DNA of 14,175 nucleotides from an uncultured Peptococcaceae bacterium (lineage in GTDB: Bacteria > Bacillota > Peptococcia > Peptococcales > Peptococcaceae): the NCBI GenBank assembly GCA_934229395.1, contig CAKQDL010000047.1:1-14175 (forward strand), read 5' to 3'. Both the position numbers and the translations under genes were made by a program. Of this stretch, positions 5,549 through 13,592 are shown in pieces. Below the pieces are notes generated by a model that searched no databases, was not told the DNA's origin, and saw only the letters and a program-made list of their open reading frames with translations. The stretch's first letter is position 1; each line of letters opens with the position of its first letter.

Positions 5549-7309
5549 TTAGATTTTATCCTGTGGTGAATAGGTAGTGTGTAATTGATGGTGAGCCAAT
5601 TCGCTGCCTGGTTCGCCATAGTAATCTCTGTAGAGGGCCAAAACGGATGGATTTTCGTGAGATTTACGAATTGGCATGTTTCTATCGATTTCGTAAATAG
5701 CAGCCATTCTCTTCTTGATGATTTCTACATCACCATGGTGATAAGGTTGACCAGCACCGCCAATGCAACCACCCTTGCAAGCCATAACTTCTACAGCGTG
5801 GATGCCACGTGGGTTGCCATTGCGAATTTCTTCCATGAGCACCTTGGCATTACCAAGACCGTGAGCCACAGCAATCTTAAGCATAAGTCCATCTACGTCA
5901 ATCTCGGCAATTCTAATGCCTTCAAAGCCACGGAGCTCTTCAAAATCAAGCTTAGGTAGTGGCTTGCCTGTGTGCAGTTCATAAGCGCTACGAACGGCAG
6001 CTTCAATAACACCACCGGTAGAACCGAAGATAACTGCAGCACCTGTAGATTCGCCGAGTGGATCATCGAAATCAGATTCTGGAAGATCAGCAAGATTGAT
6101 GTCTTTGAGCTTAATGAGCTTTGCAAGTTCGCGTGTAGAAAGAACAATGTCTACATCGCGATTGCCATCTACAGAGAATTCTTCACGAGATGCTTCGGTT
6201 TTCTTTGCCAAGCAAGGCATTACGGAAACGAGCACAAGCTTGTCACGAGATACACCGAGTTTTTCTGCCATATAATTTTTAGCAACAGAACCAAACATTT
6301 GCTGTGGAGAACGTGCTGTGGATGGATAATCGAGCATATCAGAGAATTGAGTTTCGTAGTAATTTACCCATGCAGGGCAGCAAGAGGTCATAATAGGGAG
6401 ATGGGTTTCTTCGCCTGCAAGGAATTTATTCAAGCGTTGCAACAATTCGGTACCTTCTTCCATGATAGTAAGGTCCGCAGAAAAATCTGTGTCATAGACT
6501 TGGTCAAAGCCTACCATACGGAGGGCTGTTGCCATTTTTCCTGTTGCAATGCTTCCAGCTTCCATACCGAAAGGTTCACCAATGGCTACACGAACGGATG
6601 GAGCAGTTTGAACGATAACGGTTTTTTCTGGATCAGAAAGGGCATCTACAACTTCCCAAACAGCGTCTTTTTGCATAAGAGCGCCTGTTGGACAGACGGC
6701 CACGCATTGACCACAGTTTACGCACTTAGTTTGAGCAAGAGGTGATTCAAAAGCTGGTTGAATAACAGCCTCGAAGCCACGGCTTACAGCGCTGAGAGCA
6801 CCAACCTTTTGCACTTCATTACACATGGTTTCGCAACGGCGGCACATAATGCACTTGTTCATATCGCGCACCAAAGTGAATGTGCTATCGATTGGATAGT
6901 TGGATTGGGTTTTACCTGTGATTCTTACATCATCAATGCCCAAACGGGTTGCAATATCTTGAAGTTCGCAGTCACCACTCTTGCCACACTTGAGACAGTC
7001 CATTGGGTGGTCAGAAATCATTAGTTCTACAACGGTTTTACGTGCTTGCAAAACGCGTGCAGAGTTGGTAATAACTTCCATACCAGGAGATACCGGCGTT
7101 GCGCAGGAAGGCATGAGGGCACGTTTACCCTTTACTTCGACAACACATACACGGCAGGATGCAGGATGGTTGTCCATTTCAGTGCCATGCAAATGCATAT
7201 GGCAGAGCGTTGGAATCCAAATATCAAGCTTCTTTGCAGCATCCAAAATGGTGCTACCGGCGGGAACAGTGACTTCGCGTCCGTTTATAGTTAAAGTAAT
7301 TTCACTCAT
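5549..7309 (-). CDS. hndD: [FeFe]-hydrogenase catalytic subunit, NAD-linked type (HndD)
   Basis: This 586-residue subunit reduces protons or oxidises H2 at the H-cluster. In order: a [2Fe-2S] ferredoxin domain (Cys36, 52, 55, 69), a His-Cys3 [4Fe-4S] site (His101, Cys105, 108, 114), two [4Fe-4S] clusters (153/156/159/163 and 196/199/202/206), then the H-cluster domain with complete motifs TSCCPAW (308-314), MPCLAKK (364-370) and EVMACKGGC (507-515), and a small-subunit tail ending near 570. All expected ligands and the relay Cys310 are present. The start is ATG 7309 with GGAGGAG eight bases before it; an in-frame TTG at 7327 overlaps that site. There is no signal peptide, so it is cytoplasmic. 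Last gene of the operon, it is the target of HydEFG. Confidence 0.95.
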   Translation of the reverse strand: MSEITLTINGREVTVPAGSTILDAAKKLDIWIPTLCHMHLHGTEMDNHPASCRVCVVEVKGKRALMPSCATPVSPGMEVITNSARVLQARKTVVELMISDHPMDCLKCGKSGDCELQDIATRLGIDDVRITGKTQSNYPIDSTFTLVRDMNKCIMCRRCETMCNEVQKVGALSAVSRGFEAVIQPAFESPLAQTKCVNCGQCVAVCPTGALMQKDAVWEVVDALSDPEKTVIVQTAPSVRVAIGEPFGMEAGSIATGKMATALRMVGFDQVYDTDFSADLTIMEEGTELLQRLNKFLAGEETHLPIMTSCCPAWVNYYETQFSDMLDYPSTARSPQQMFGSVAKNYMAEKLGVSRDKLVLVSVMPCLAKKTEASREEFSVDGNRDVDIVLSTRELAKLIKLKDINLADLPESDFDDPLGESTGAAVIFGSTGGVIEAAVRSAYELHTGKPLPKLDFEELRGFEGIRIAEIDVDGLMLKIAVAHGLGNAKVLMEEIRNGNPRGIHAVEVMACKGGCIGGAGQPYHHGDVEIIKKRMAAIYEIDRNMPIRKSHENPSVLALYRDYYGEPGSELAHHQLHTTYSPQDKI

Positions 7310-7333
7310 ACTCTTATTCTCCTCCAATCTCTC

Positions 7334-8797
7334 TTAACCAATGGAGATTGCGCCAAAGTTACATTTATCCATACAGGTACCGCACTTGATGCACTTGGAT
7401 TGGTCGATGGTAAATGGTGAACGCAATACACCGCTGATAGCGTCTGCTGGGCAGTTGCGAGAGCACAAAGAGCACCCAGCGCAACGGGTTGGGTCGATAT
7501 GGTAGCGGGTCATCTTACGGCAGGTACCAGTTGGGCAGCGCTTATCAACAACGTGAGCTACATATTCATCCCAGAAGTTTTCGATGGTGGACATTACTGG
7601 GTTTGGTGCGGATTGACCCAAAGCGCAAAGCGCTGTGTCTTGCATGGTACGAGAAATACGTTTGATTTCTTCGATGTGTTCCATGGTACCGCGACCGTCA
7701 GTAATGAGATTTAACAATTCGGAAATTCTGCGGCAACCAATACGACATGGTGTGCAGCGGCCGCAGGATTCGCCTTCGGAGAAGTGCAAGTAGTATTTTG
7801 CAATGGATACCATGCAATCGTCTTCGTCCATGATAATCATACCACCAGAACCCATCATAGAACCGATGGCTACAAGGTTATCGTAATCGATTGGCATATC
7901 AAGATATTTAGAGGAAATGCAACCACCAGATGGACCACCGGTTTGAACAGCTTTAAATTCCTTGCCGTCTTTGAGGCCACCACCGATACCATAAACGATT
8001 TCACGCAAGGTGGTGCCCATTGGCACTTCCACAAGGCCTACGTTATTAACCTTACCTGCAAGAGCAAATACCTTGGTACCCTTGCTCTTTTCGGTACCAA
8101 TGGAAGCAAACCATTGTGCACCATTATTAATGATGCGTGGCACATTAGCCAAGGTTTCTACGTTGTTTACGTTGGTTGGTTTGCCCATAAAACCTGATTC
8201 TGCTGGATATGGAGGTTTGGTGGATGGTTCACCGCGCTTGCCTTCCATAGAATGAAGGAGTGCCGTTTCTTCACCACAAACGAATGCGCCTGCGCCAAGG
8301 GTAATTTCAATATTAAAGTCGAATCCCGTGCCCATGATATCCTTGCCAAGCAAGCCATATTCGGTGGCTTGAGCAATCGCATTTTCCAAACGGTTTACAG
8401 CTAGTGGATATTCGGCGCGAATATAGATGCGACCTTCGTGAGCGCCAATAGCATAACCACAGATGGCCATTGCTTCAAGCACAGAATGTGGGTCACCTTC
8501 CAAAATGGAACGGTCCATAAATGCGCCAGGGTCACCTTCATCGGCGTTACATACCACATATTTTACATCGGCATCATAGGTGGAAGCGATTTGCCATTTT
8601 TTCCCAGTTGGGAAGCCTGCACCACCACGACCGCGTAATCCGGAATCAATGATTTCTTGAACAACATCTTGTGGCGTCATTTCTGTTAGACATTTGCCAA
8701 GAGCGCTATACGCATCATGTGCAATGCAATCGTCAATATCCCTAGGATCAACGACACCGCAATTTCTCAGTGCGATACGAATCTGTTGAACAGCCAT
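7334..8797 (-). CDS. hndC: NuoF-like NAD/FMN subunit of the hydrogenase (HndC)
   Basis: This is the flavin subunit that exchanges electrons with NAD(H). Visible are GRGGAGFPTG (56-65, NADH/FMN binding), CNADEGDPGAFMDR (about 83-96), GAGAFVCGEETALL (168-181), the N3 cluster C345-x2-C348-x2-C351 with Cys391, and a C-terminal two-cluster ferredoxin domain (Cys439/442/445/449 and 469/472/475/479). At 487 residues it lacks the N-terminal thioredoxin-like domain fused in Thermotoga-type HydB; that part is the separate HndB next door. The C-terminal two-cluster domain is typical of bifurcating hydrogenases, which couple NADH and reduced ferredoxin. AAGGAGG precedes the ATG. It is 11 bases from hndB and 24 bases from the hndD ATG, so part of one operon. 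Confidence 0.94.
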   Translation of the reverse strand: MAVQQIRIALRNCGVVDPRDIDDCIAHDAYSALGKCLTEMTPQDVVQEIIDSGLRGRGGAGFPTGKKWQIASTYDADVKYVVCNADEGDPGAFMDRSILEGDPHSVLEAMAICGYAIGAHEGRIYIRAEYPLAVNRLENAIAQATEYGLLGKDIMGTGFDFNIEITLGAGAFVCGEETALLHSMEGKRGEPSTKPPYPAESGFMGKPTNVNNVETLANVPRIINNGAQWFASIGTEKSKGTKVFALAGKVNNVGLVEVPMGTTLREIVYGIGGGLKDGKEFKAVQTGGPSGGCISSKYLDMPIDYDNLVAIGSMMGSGGMIIMDEDDCMVSIAKYYLHFSEGESCGRCTPCRIGCRRISELLNLITDGRGTMEHIEEIKRISRTMQDTALCALGQSAPNPVMSTIENFWDEYVAHVVDKRCPTGTCRKMTRYHIDPTRCAGCSLCSRNCPADAISGVLRSPFTIDQSKCIKCGTCMDKCNFGAISIG

Positions 8798-8808
8798 AGT
8801 TTACCTCC

Positions 8809-9186
8809 TTATGCATTCACATGGCAGGTTTCGATGCGAGCATCCACCGGTTCCTGCTTCATAACATATTGCTCTACGATATCGCGTGCAATTTTTTTGT
8901 CTACATCACCAAACATCACAGGCTCTGCAGCAACACCAACGACTTCTACAGTTGGTTCAGCATAGCAATAGCCCATGCAACCTGTTGGCTTGATTTCTAC
9001 ATTGGTGAGATTGTTTTCTTTCACTGCGTCTTTTATAACATCATAAACATCTTTAGCGCCTGTAGCCATTGCACAGGTACCTAAAGCAACGCGAATTTCA
9101 ACGGTTTTGCCAGCTTCTGCCACTGCTTTTTTGAGGGCATCGCGTTTTTCTTTCAAGGCTTCATAAGAATTTAAACGTTCACTCAT
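8809..9186 (-). CDS. hndB: HndB-type (2Fe-2S) ferredoxin-domain subunit
   Basis: A 125-residue thioredoxin-like ferredoxin subunit. An N-terminal helix (residues 5-25, rich in Lys/Glu/Ala) is followed by VALGTCAMATGAKDV with Cys38 and PTGCMGYCYAEPTVEV with Cys70 and Cys74, the family's signature blocks. Three Cys lie in the fold and Cys121 near the end; as I recall, the family usually shows three, so cluster ligation cannot be fixed from sequence. In Thermotoga-type enzymes this domain is fused to the NuoF-like subunit. The ATG overlaps the stop of hndA by one base (TAATG), and hndC follows after 11 bases, indicating tight coupling. It probably relays electrons in the HndABCD complex. Confidence 0.9.
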   Translation of the reverse strand: MSERLNSYEALKEKRDALKKAVAEAGKTVEIRVALGTCAMATGAKDVYDVIKDAVKENNLTNVEIKPTGCMGYCYAEPTVEVVGVAAEPVMFGDVDKKIARDIVEQYVMKQEPVDARIETCHVNA

Positions 9187-9680
9187 TATGCTTCCTCCTC
9201 TTCAACGTAGTAGCCGCGGATGACTTCTTTGACCTTTTCGCGTGTCATATGACCATAAATTTTGCCATCAACTGCAATAACTGGAGCCAAACTGCAGGCG
9301 CCTAGACAGTGTACGTGTTCAAGGGTAAACATACCATCTTCTGTCATTTGACCAACTTCTACGCCCAATTCTTCTTTAACAACATCTAAGATGCGTTCGC
9401 CGCCTTTTACAAAGCATGCTGTACCCATGCAGCAGGAAATCGTGTGACGTCCTCTTGGCTTCATAGTAAAGAAGGAATAGAAAGTAACGACGCCATAAAC
9501 CTTTGCAGCAGGCACACCGGTTTTTTCAGCTACATACATTTGAACTTCCTTTGGGAGATATCCAAAGAGCCCTTGTGCATGGTGGAGAATCATAATTAAA
9601 TGGGTTGGCTTATCCTCATAAGAGTTGATATAAGCATCTAGGTCATTCAATTTATTCCGATCTAACATTTCGTAATTCAT
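9186..9680 (-). CDS. hndA: NuoE-like [2Fe-2S] subunit of the hydrogenase (HndA)
   Basis: First gene of the hydrogenase operon, homologous to the 24-kDa subunit of complex I. Residues 1-75 are the helical NuoE domain (LIMILHHAQGLFGYLP, VYGVVTFYSFF). The thioredoxin-like domain has the exact motif Cys84-x4-Cys89-x35-Cys125-x3-Cys129 for one [2Fe-2S] cluster. Length (164 aa) is normal. ATG 9680 is preferred because AAGGGGTG lies just upstream of it; an ATG 18 bases earlier has no such site. The leader is about 70 bases long from the predicted promoter at 9760-9788. It ends in a Glu-rich tail and overlaps hndB by one base. Confidence 0.93.
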   Translation of the reverse strand: MNYEMLDRNKLNDLDAYINSYEDKPTHLIMILHHAQGLFGYLPKEVQMYVAEKTGVPAAKVYGVVTFYSFFTMKPRGRHTISCCMGTACFVKGGERILDVVKEELGVEVGQMTEDGMFTLEHVHCLGACSLAPVIAVDGKIYGHMTREKVKEVIRGYYVEEEEA

Positions 9681-9759
9681 TGTAACACCCCTTAGCATCT
9701 TAAGTAGTTATTGAGCAACAGTGTTTAGTAATCATTATGTGATTTCTATCTTGATTGCT

Positions 9760-9788
9760 ATTATACAACAGAAATTAAATTTTCGGAA
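9760..9788 (-). promoter_or_regulatory. Predicted promoter of hndABCD
   Basis: A perfect TATAAT -10 on the minus strand (9760-9765) with TTCCGA (9783-9788, 3 of 6) as -35, spaced 17 bases. The predicted start of transcription is near 9753. The weak -35 suggests that an activator may help; a dyad lies just upstream. No convincing terminator separates it from hydF, so readthrough from the maturase genes is also possible. Confidence 0.6.
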
Positions 9789-9801
9789 GATTTAATCTAG
9801 C

Positions 9802-9817
9802 TTGACTATTTAGACAA
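9802..9817. promoter_or_regulatory. 16-bp dyad upstream of the hndABCD promoter
   Basis: TTGACTATTTAGACAA has the symmetric form TTGnCTA-nn-TAGnCAA, with six of eight half-site positions matching. Its centre is about 56 bases before the predicted start of transcription, a usual place for an activator. The TTG-CAA edges recall sites of CRP/FNR-family and Rex regulators, but it fits neither consensus fully. The bound protein is unknown. Confidence 0.4.
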
Positions 9818-9872
9818 AATTTATTGATTGTATTCTGATATTTTAATACTACTTAAAACTAGTGTGAATATC

Positions 9873-11063
9873 CTAGTAGACAATTTCTTCCAAAATACCA
9901 TTTAGATAGGCAATGGTAATGCCATAATTGGTGATTGGCACCTGGCTCTTCTTTGCTTTTGTGATACGGCTTTGCACCAGCTTGCGATTCACCATGCAGG
10001 CACCGCATTGGATAATAAGATCATACTTGGTCAAATCATCTGGGAAATCGCTACCAGCAGCAATCTCTACTTCAATGGTTTCACCATAACGCTTGCGTAG
10101 CATACGAGGAATCTTCACGCGGCCAATGTCCTCTTCCAGTGGCGCATGGCTACAAAGCTCTGCAATGAGCACCTTGGAACTTGGTGTGAGTGCCTCTATG
10201 GCCTTGGCACCTTGAATATAGGCGTTCAAGTCACCCTTTAGGCCAGCAAACAGCACCGAAAAGGAGGTCAATAGGCTTTGTGCTGGCTTATGCTCATGCA
10301 CATAGGCAAACACCTGAGAATCAGTGATAATCAGCTTTGGCGGCTCCTTGAGCGCATCCAAGGCAGCGATATACTCGTCGGTTGTAACAGCCATTACTAC
10401 AGCGTGCTTGTCCAAAAGCTCACGAATGGTCTGTACCTGTGGTAAAATCAAACGTCCCTTTGGCGCTTGGATATCCTGCGGCATAACGAGCATAACAGTG
10501 TCGCCAGCATGAACAAGCTTGCCTGTGATTTCCGGCTCATCCACCAAAGGATTGACCTCAACGAGCTTAAAGCGTAAGGCTGTCATATCCTCTTTGTTGG
10601 TAATGTCCACACAAAGGGGTGCGCTGCCAACGAGTGTGCCAATCTCCGTAAGCCAAGCTTCACTTGGCTTACGGAGGTCACATTTGCTTATAACTGCTAC
10701 AATCGGCGTATTTTTTTCTTTGAAGGAAGCAACCCACGCCGCCTCTGCTTCCAAATTTTCGCTATCAAACACAACAACTGCGATATCGACTTTGTCTGAG
10801 CAATGCTCCGTTTTTTCCAAGCGAAGGGCCCCTAAATCCGAGGATGTATCGTCAAAGCCCGCAGTATCTAAAAGCGTGCATGGCCCAAGACCCTTTAGCT
10901 CGATGTTTTTTTGCACAACATCGGTGGTAGTACCTGCCACCGGAGAAACAATGGTCACATCCTGAGCTGTAAAAGCGTTAATCAAGGTGGACTTCCCGCT
11001 GTTGCAACGTCCAAAAAAACCGATTTGCAAACGGTTCGCATTGGCTGTTTCTTGAAGGCTCAT
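9873..11063 (-). CDS. hydF: HydF, GTPase scaffold for H-cluster assembly
   Basis: HydF receives the 2Fe subcluster made by HydE and HydG and delivers it to the apo-hydrogenase. Residues 1-170 are a TrmE/Era-like GTPase domain: P-loop GRCNSGKST (18-26), a GTTTD switch (44-48), DTAGF (66-70) and SKCD (126-129), where the usual first base-recognition residue Asn is Ser. The C-terminal cluster-binding domain has Cys304-x-His306-x46-Cys353-x2-Cys356, the expected HydF motif with correct spacing. Length (396 aa) is normal. GGAGGT six bases before ATG 11063 lies in the short gap after hydG. A perfect hairpin at 10644-10676 falls inside the gene. No clear terminator follows it. Confidence 0.95.
   Translation of the reverse strand: MSLQETANANRLQIGFFGRCNSGKSTLINAFTAQDVTIVSPVAGTTTDVVQKNIELKGLGPCTLLDTAGFDDTSSDLGALRLEKTEHCSDKVDIAVVVFDSENLEAEAAWVASFKEKNTPIVAVISKCDLRKPSEAWLTEIGTLVGSAPLCVDITNKEDMTALRFKLVEVNPLVDEPEITGKLVHAGDTVMLVMPQDIQAPKGRLILPQVQTIRELLDKHAVVMAVTTDEYIAALDALKEPPKLIITDSQVFAYVHEHKPAQSLLTSFSVLFAGLKGDLNAYIQGAKAIEALTPSSKVLIAELCSHAPLEEDIGRVKIPRMLRKRYGETIEVEIAAGSDFPDDLTKYDLIIQCGACMVNRKLVQSRITKAKKSQVPITNYGITIAYLNGILEEIVY
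10644..10676. repeat. Perfect 14-bp inverted repeat inside hydF
   Basis: CTCCGTAAGCCAAG (10644-10657) and CTTGGCTTACGGAG (10663-10676) are exact reverse complements around the loop CTTCA. On the coding strand the 33 bases are exactly eleven codons, residues 130-140 (LRKPSEAWLTE), directly after the SKCD motif. There is no T-run. Such a stable structure is unusual inside a gene. Confidence 0.8.
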
Positions 11064-11075
11064 GACGCACCTCCA

Positions 11076-12494
11076 TTAGAAGCGGAAATCGCGCTCGCCG
11101 TGTTCCATTTGTGCAAGATATTCTCTTACCTTATCGCGGATGGTATCCTTCGGAATGTTCGCAAGTTGCTCTTGGATGAGCTTTTCGCCAACTTCTCTGG
11201 TTTCTGGTGAAGCGTAATCCAAGAGGTATTCCTCCAAGGTCATAAGTGCATTTGGATGGCAGCAGTTTTGAATTTCGCCGCTCTTACATAGGCTCATAAA
11301 ACGGTCACCTGTGCGCCCTGCACGATAGCAAGCAGTGCAGAAGCTTGGAATATAGCCAATATCCATCAGCCACTTCACCACTTCGTCGAGTGGACGTTGG
11401 TCGCTGACGTCAAATTGTGCGGAATTTTCTTCTTCTGGTTCTTCTTCGGCATAACCGCCAACGCTTGTGCGAGAAGCGCCAGAAATTTGGCTGATACCTA
11501 CATGCAGGGCTTTTTCACGTACATCCTTGCTTTCACGGGTAGAGATAATCATGCCTGTGTAAGGAACGGCAATACGAATGCAGGCAATGATTTTAATGAA
11601 GGTTTCATCGTCGATACCGTTGTCGAAGCTATCTGGATCGATATCATCGGCGTGTTTAATACGTGGTACGCTGATGGTATGTGGACCCACACCGTGTACA
11701 GCTTCTAAGTGTTCCGCATGCATGAGAATACCGGCGAATTCATAACGGAAAAGCTCAAGACCAAAAAGAACGCCCAAGCCCACGTCATCAATGCCACCTT
11801 CCATTGCACGGTCCATAGCTTCTGTATGCCATGCATAGTTATGCTTTGGCCCTGTTGGATGAAGCTGTTCGTAGCTTTCCTTGTGGTAGGTTTCTTGGAA
11901 GAGGATGTAGGTACCAATTCCGGCATCCTTGAGCATCTTGTATTCTTCAACAGTCGTTGCAGCAATATTAACATTTACGCGACGAATCACACCGTTATCG
12001 TGGGTGGTTGCATAGATGGTCTTGATGCATTCCAAAATGTACTCGATTGGATTGTTAACTGGATCTTCGCCAGCTTCAATAGCCAGTCTTTTGTGGCCCA
12101 TGTCTTGAAGGGCGCGAATTTCGGTAGCAACCTCTTCTTGGGTCAATTTTTTGCGAGTAATGTGCTTGTTTTTTGCGTGATACGGGCAATAAACACAACC
12201 ATTGACACAGTAGTTAGAAAGATACAATGGCGCAAACATAACAATACGGTCGCCATAGAAGTCCTTCTTAATTTGTTCTGCGAGTTCAAAAATCTCTTTG
12301 TTTTTTTGTGGATCGTCACAGGCCAAAAGCACGGAGGCTTCTCTGTGGCTCAAACCTTTGCGTAAACGCGCCTTGTCTAAAATTTTATCAACAAGGGCAA
12401 TATCATTTTTATGGGCATCGGCATAAGCCAGGGTGTCCAGGATTTCTTGATGATCAATAAACTCTTCTGCTTTAAGTGATTTTGGATTATACAT
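11076..12494 (-). CDS. hydG: HydG, radical-SAM tyrosine lyase for H-cluster CO/CN ligands
   Basis: HydG splits tyrosine to p-cresol and dehydroglycine and turns the latter into the CO and cyanide ligands of the H-cluster. The radical-SAM motif is Cys96-x3-Cys100-x2-Cys103 (CVNGCVYC). The C-terminal auxiliary-cluster motif is Cys386-x2-Cys389-x22-Cys412, the spacing known for HydG and the feature that separates it from ThiH. Other conserved blocks include AGEDP (141-145), ILFQETYH (197-204), VGLGVLFGL (238-246) and SVPRIK (275-280). Length (472 aa) is normal. GAGGAG lies about nine bases before ATG 12494. It sits 36 bases after hydE and 12 bases before hydF. Confidence 0.96.
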   Translation of the reverse strand: MYNPKSLKAEEFIDHQEILDTLAYADAHKNDIALVDKILDKARLRKGLSHREASVLLACDDPQKNKEIFELAEQIKKDFYGDRIVMFAPLYLSNYCVNGCVYCPYHAKNKHITRKKLTQEEVATEIRALQDMGHKRLAIEAGEDPVNNPIEYILECIKTIYATTHDNGVIRRVNVNIAATTVEEYKMLKDAGIGTYILFQETYHKESYEQLHPTGPKHNYAWHTEAMDRAMEGGIDDVGLGVLFGLELFRYEFAGILMHAEHLEAVHGVGPHTISVPRIKHADDIDPDSFDNGIDDETFIKIIACIRIAVPYTGMIISTRESKDVREKALHVGISQISGASRTSVGGYAEEEPEEENSAQFDVSDQRPLDEVVKWLMDIGYIPSFCTACYRAGRTGDRFMSLCKSGEIQNCCHPNALMTLEEYLLDYASPETREVGEKLIQEQLANIPKDTIRDKVREYLAQMEHGERDFRF

Positions 12495-12530
12495 AATTTT
12501 TTTCTCCTCTCTTTTGAGTCAGCTCGAAGC

Positions 12531-13589
12531 TTACTCATTAGATGCCTTATAATCTCCTTTTTCCACCACGGCTTCATAGCCTATGCTAGACAGCCACTCC
12601 GACAAGGCAACCACGTTTTCTGCTGCTTCTCCGTCAAGGGTTGCTTTGTTGTCATATAAGGAATAATCTTTTCTGACTGATTGTGGGGACAGGTTTGGCA
12701 TAAGTACATTTGCACCAGCCTTGAGTCCGGCTTCACGTCCAGTGTTGCTTAAGGTTGCCAAGGCTGTTGTTGCTGGTAGTAATACAAAGGGCAGGATAAG
12801 CCTTACAACAGACAGCATCCAAAGGGTACCTTCAAGCTTCCCTGCCTTTTCATGCGAAAATGGCGTGTGGTCTGCTGGAAGGAATGGACCAAGCCCAACC
12901 ATTTGCGGATCAAGGGCTTGCATATAGCGCAAATCTGCCAAGAGATGCGCCCAACTTTGTCCAGGCGAACCAACCATGACACCGCAGCCTGTTTGATAGC
13001 CAATTTCTTTTAGGCTTTTCAAGCATTCTAAACGATGTGCAAGGCTCATTTCCTTTGGATGGAGCATGGCATAATGCGCTTCAGTTGCTGTTTCATGGCG
13101 AAGCAAATAGCGTTCGGCACCAGCTCGAAAAAGCTTTTCGTAGCTTTCTCTAGGCCTTTCGCCTAAGGAAAGGGTGATGGCGCAATCAGGAAACCTTTCT
13201 TTGATGGCGCTAACCCATTCAACCAACACTTTATCGGTAAAAAAGGCATCCTCTCCACCTTGCATAACAAAGGTTCTAAATCCCAACTTGTAGCCTTGCT
13301 CGCAGCAGCCCATTAAATCCTCAAAGGACAATCTGTAGCGTGATACGTTTTTATTGCTTCGTCTGATGCCACAATAAAGGCAATCATTTTTGCATATATT
13401 GGAAATTTCAATGAGCCCTCGCAAAAACACCTTATTGCCGTAGCTCGCTCGCCGCACTTCATCTGCCTGACTATAAAGATAGGCATCTGTTTGCGGCGTG
13501 CGTTCGTGATAAAGTCTAGAAAAATCTTCATCACTTAGGTTTTTATTCTGCCTCAGCTCATCAATTAACGAAAAAACACTTTTGTTCAT
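12531..13589 (-). CDS. hydE: HydE, radical-SAM H-cluster maturase
   Basis: HydE acts after HydG on an Fe(CO)2(CN)-cysteine synthon to help build the 2Fe subcluster. The radical-SAM motif is Cys66-x3-Cys70-x2-Cys73 within EISNICKNDCLYCGIRR. Further HydE-type blocks are RTFVMQGGED, LRHETATEAHYAMLHP and TGCGVMVGSPGQ, and the C-terminal MPNLSPQSVRKDYSLYDNK. The C-terminal cysteines that hold a second cluster in some HydE proteins are absent here; that cluster is known to be dispensable. Length (352 aa) is normal. The start is ATG 13589, three bases after the stop of the regulator gene (TAAGCTATG), with only a weak AGG, so translation is probably coupled to the upstream gene. Confidence 0.94.
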   Translation of the reverse strand: MNKSVFSLIDELRQNKNLSDEDFSRLYHERTPQTDAYLYSQADEVRRASYGNKVFLRGLIEISNICKNDCLYCGIRRSNKNVSRYRLSFEDLMGCCEQGYKLGFRTFVMQGGEDAFFTDKVLVEWVSAIKERFPDCAITLSLGERPRESYEKLFRAGAERYLLRHETATEAHYAMLHPKEMSLAHRLECLKSLKEIGYQTGCGVMVGSPGQSWAHLLADLRYMQALDPQMVGLGPFLPADHTPFSHEKAGKLEGTLWMLSVVRLILPFVLLPATTALATLSNTGREAGLKAGANVLMPNLSPQSVRKDYSLYDNKATLDGEAAENVVALSEWLSSIGYEAVVEKGDYKASNE

Positions 13590-13592
13590 AGC

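Noticed and set aside
5972..6745. 257-codon open frame on the plus strand inside hndD
   Set aside because: It lies fully antisense to highly conserved hydrogenase sequence, has no ribosome binding site and its translation is low-complexity, Cys/Phe/His-rich and unlike any protein family. It is a shadow of codon bias in hndD.
7310..7327. TTG start of hndD at 7327
   Set aside because: This TTG is itself part of the TTGGAGGAG ribosome binding site serving the ATG at 7309, where the conserved ferredoxin domain begins.
9821..9872. Possible terminator after hydF
   Set aside because: ACTAG/CTAGT gives only a 5-bp stem, and the TTTTAA/TTAAAA pairing is purely AT. Neither makes a credible intrinsic terminator, so readthrough into hndABCD stays possible.
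11709..12365. 218-codon plus-strand open frame inside hydG
   Set aside because: Antisense to the conserved HydG core, including the radical-SAM motif, with no recognisable domain and no ribosome binding site.
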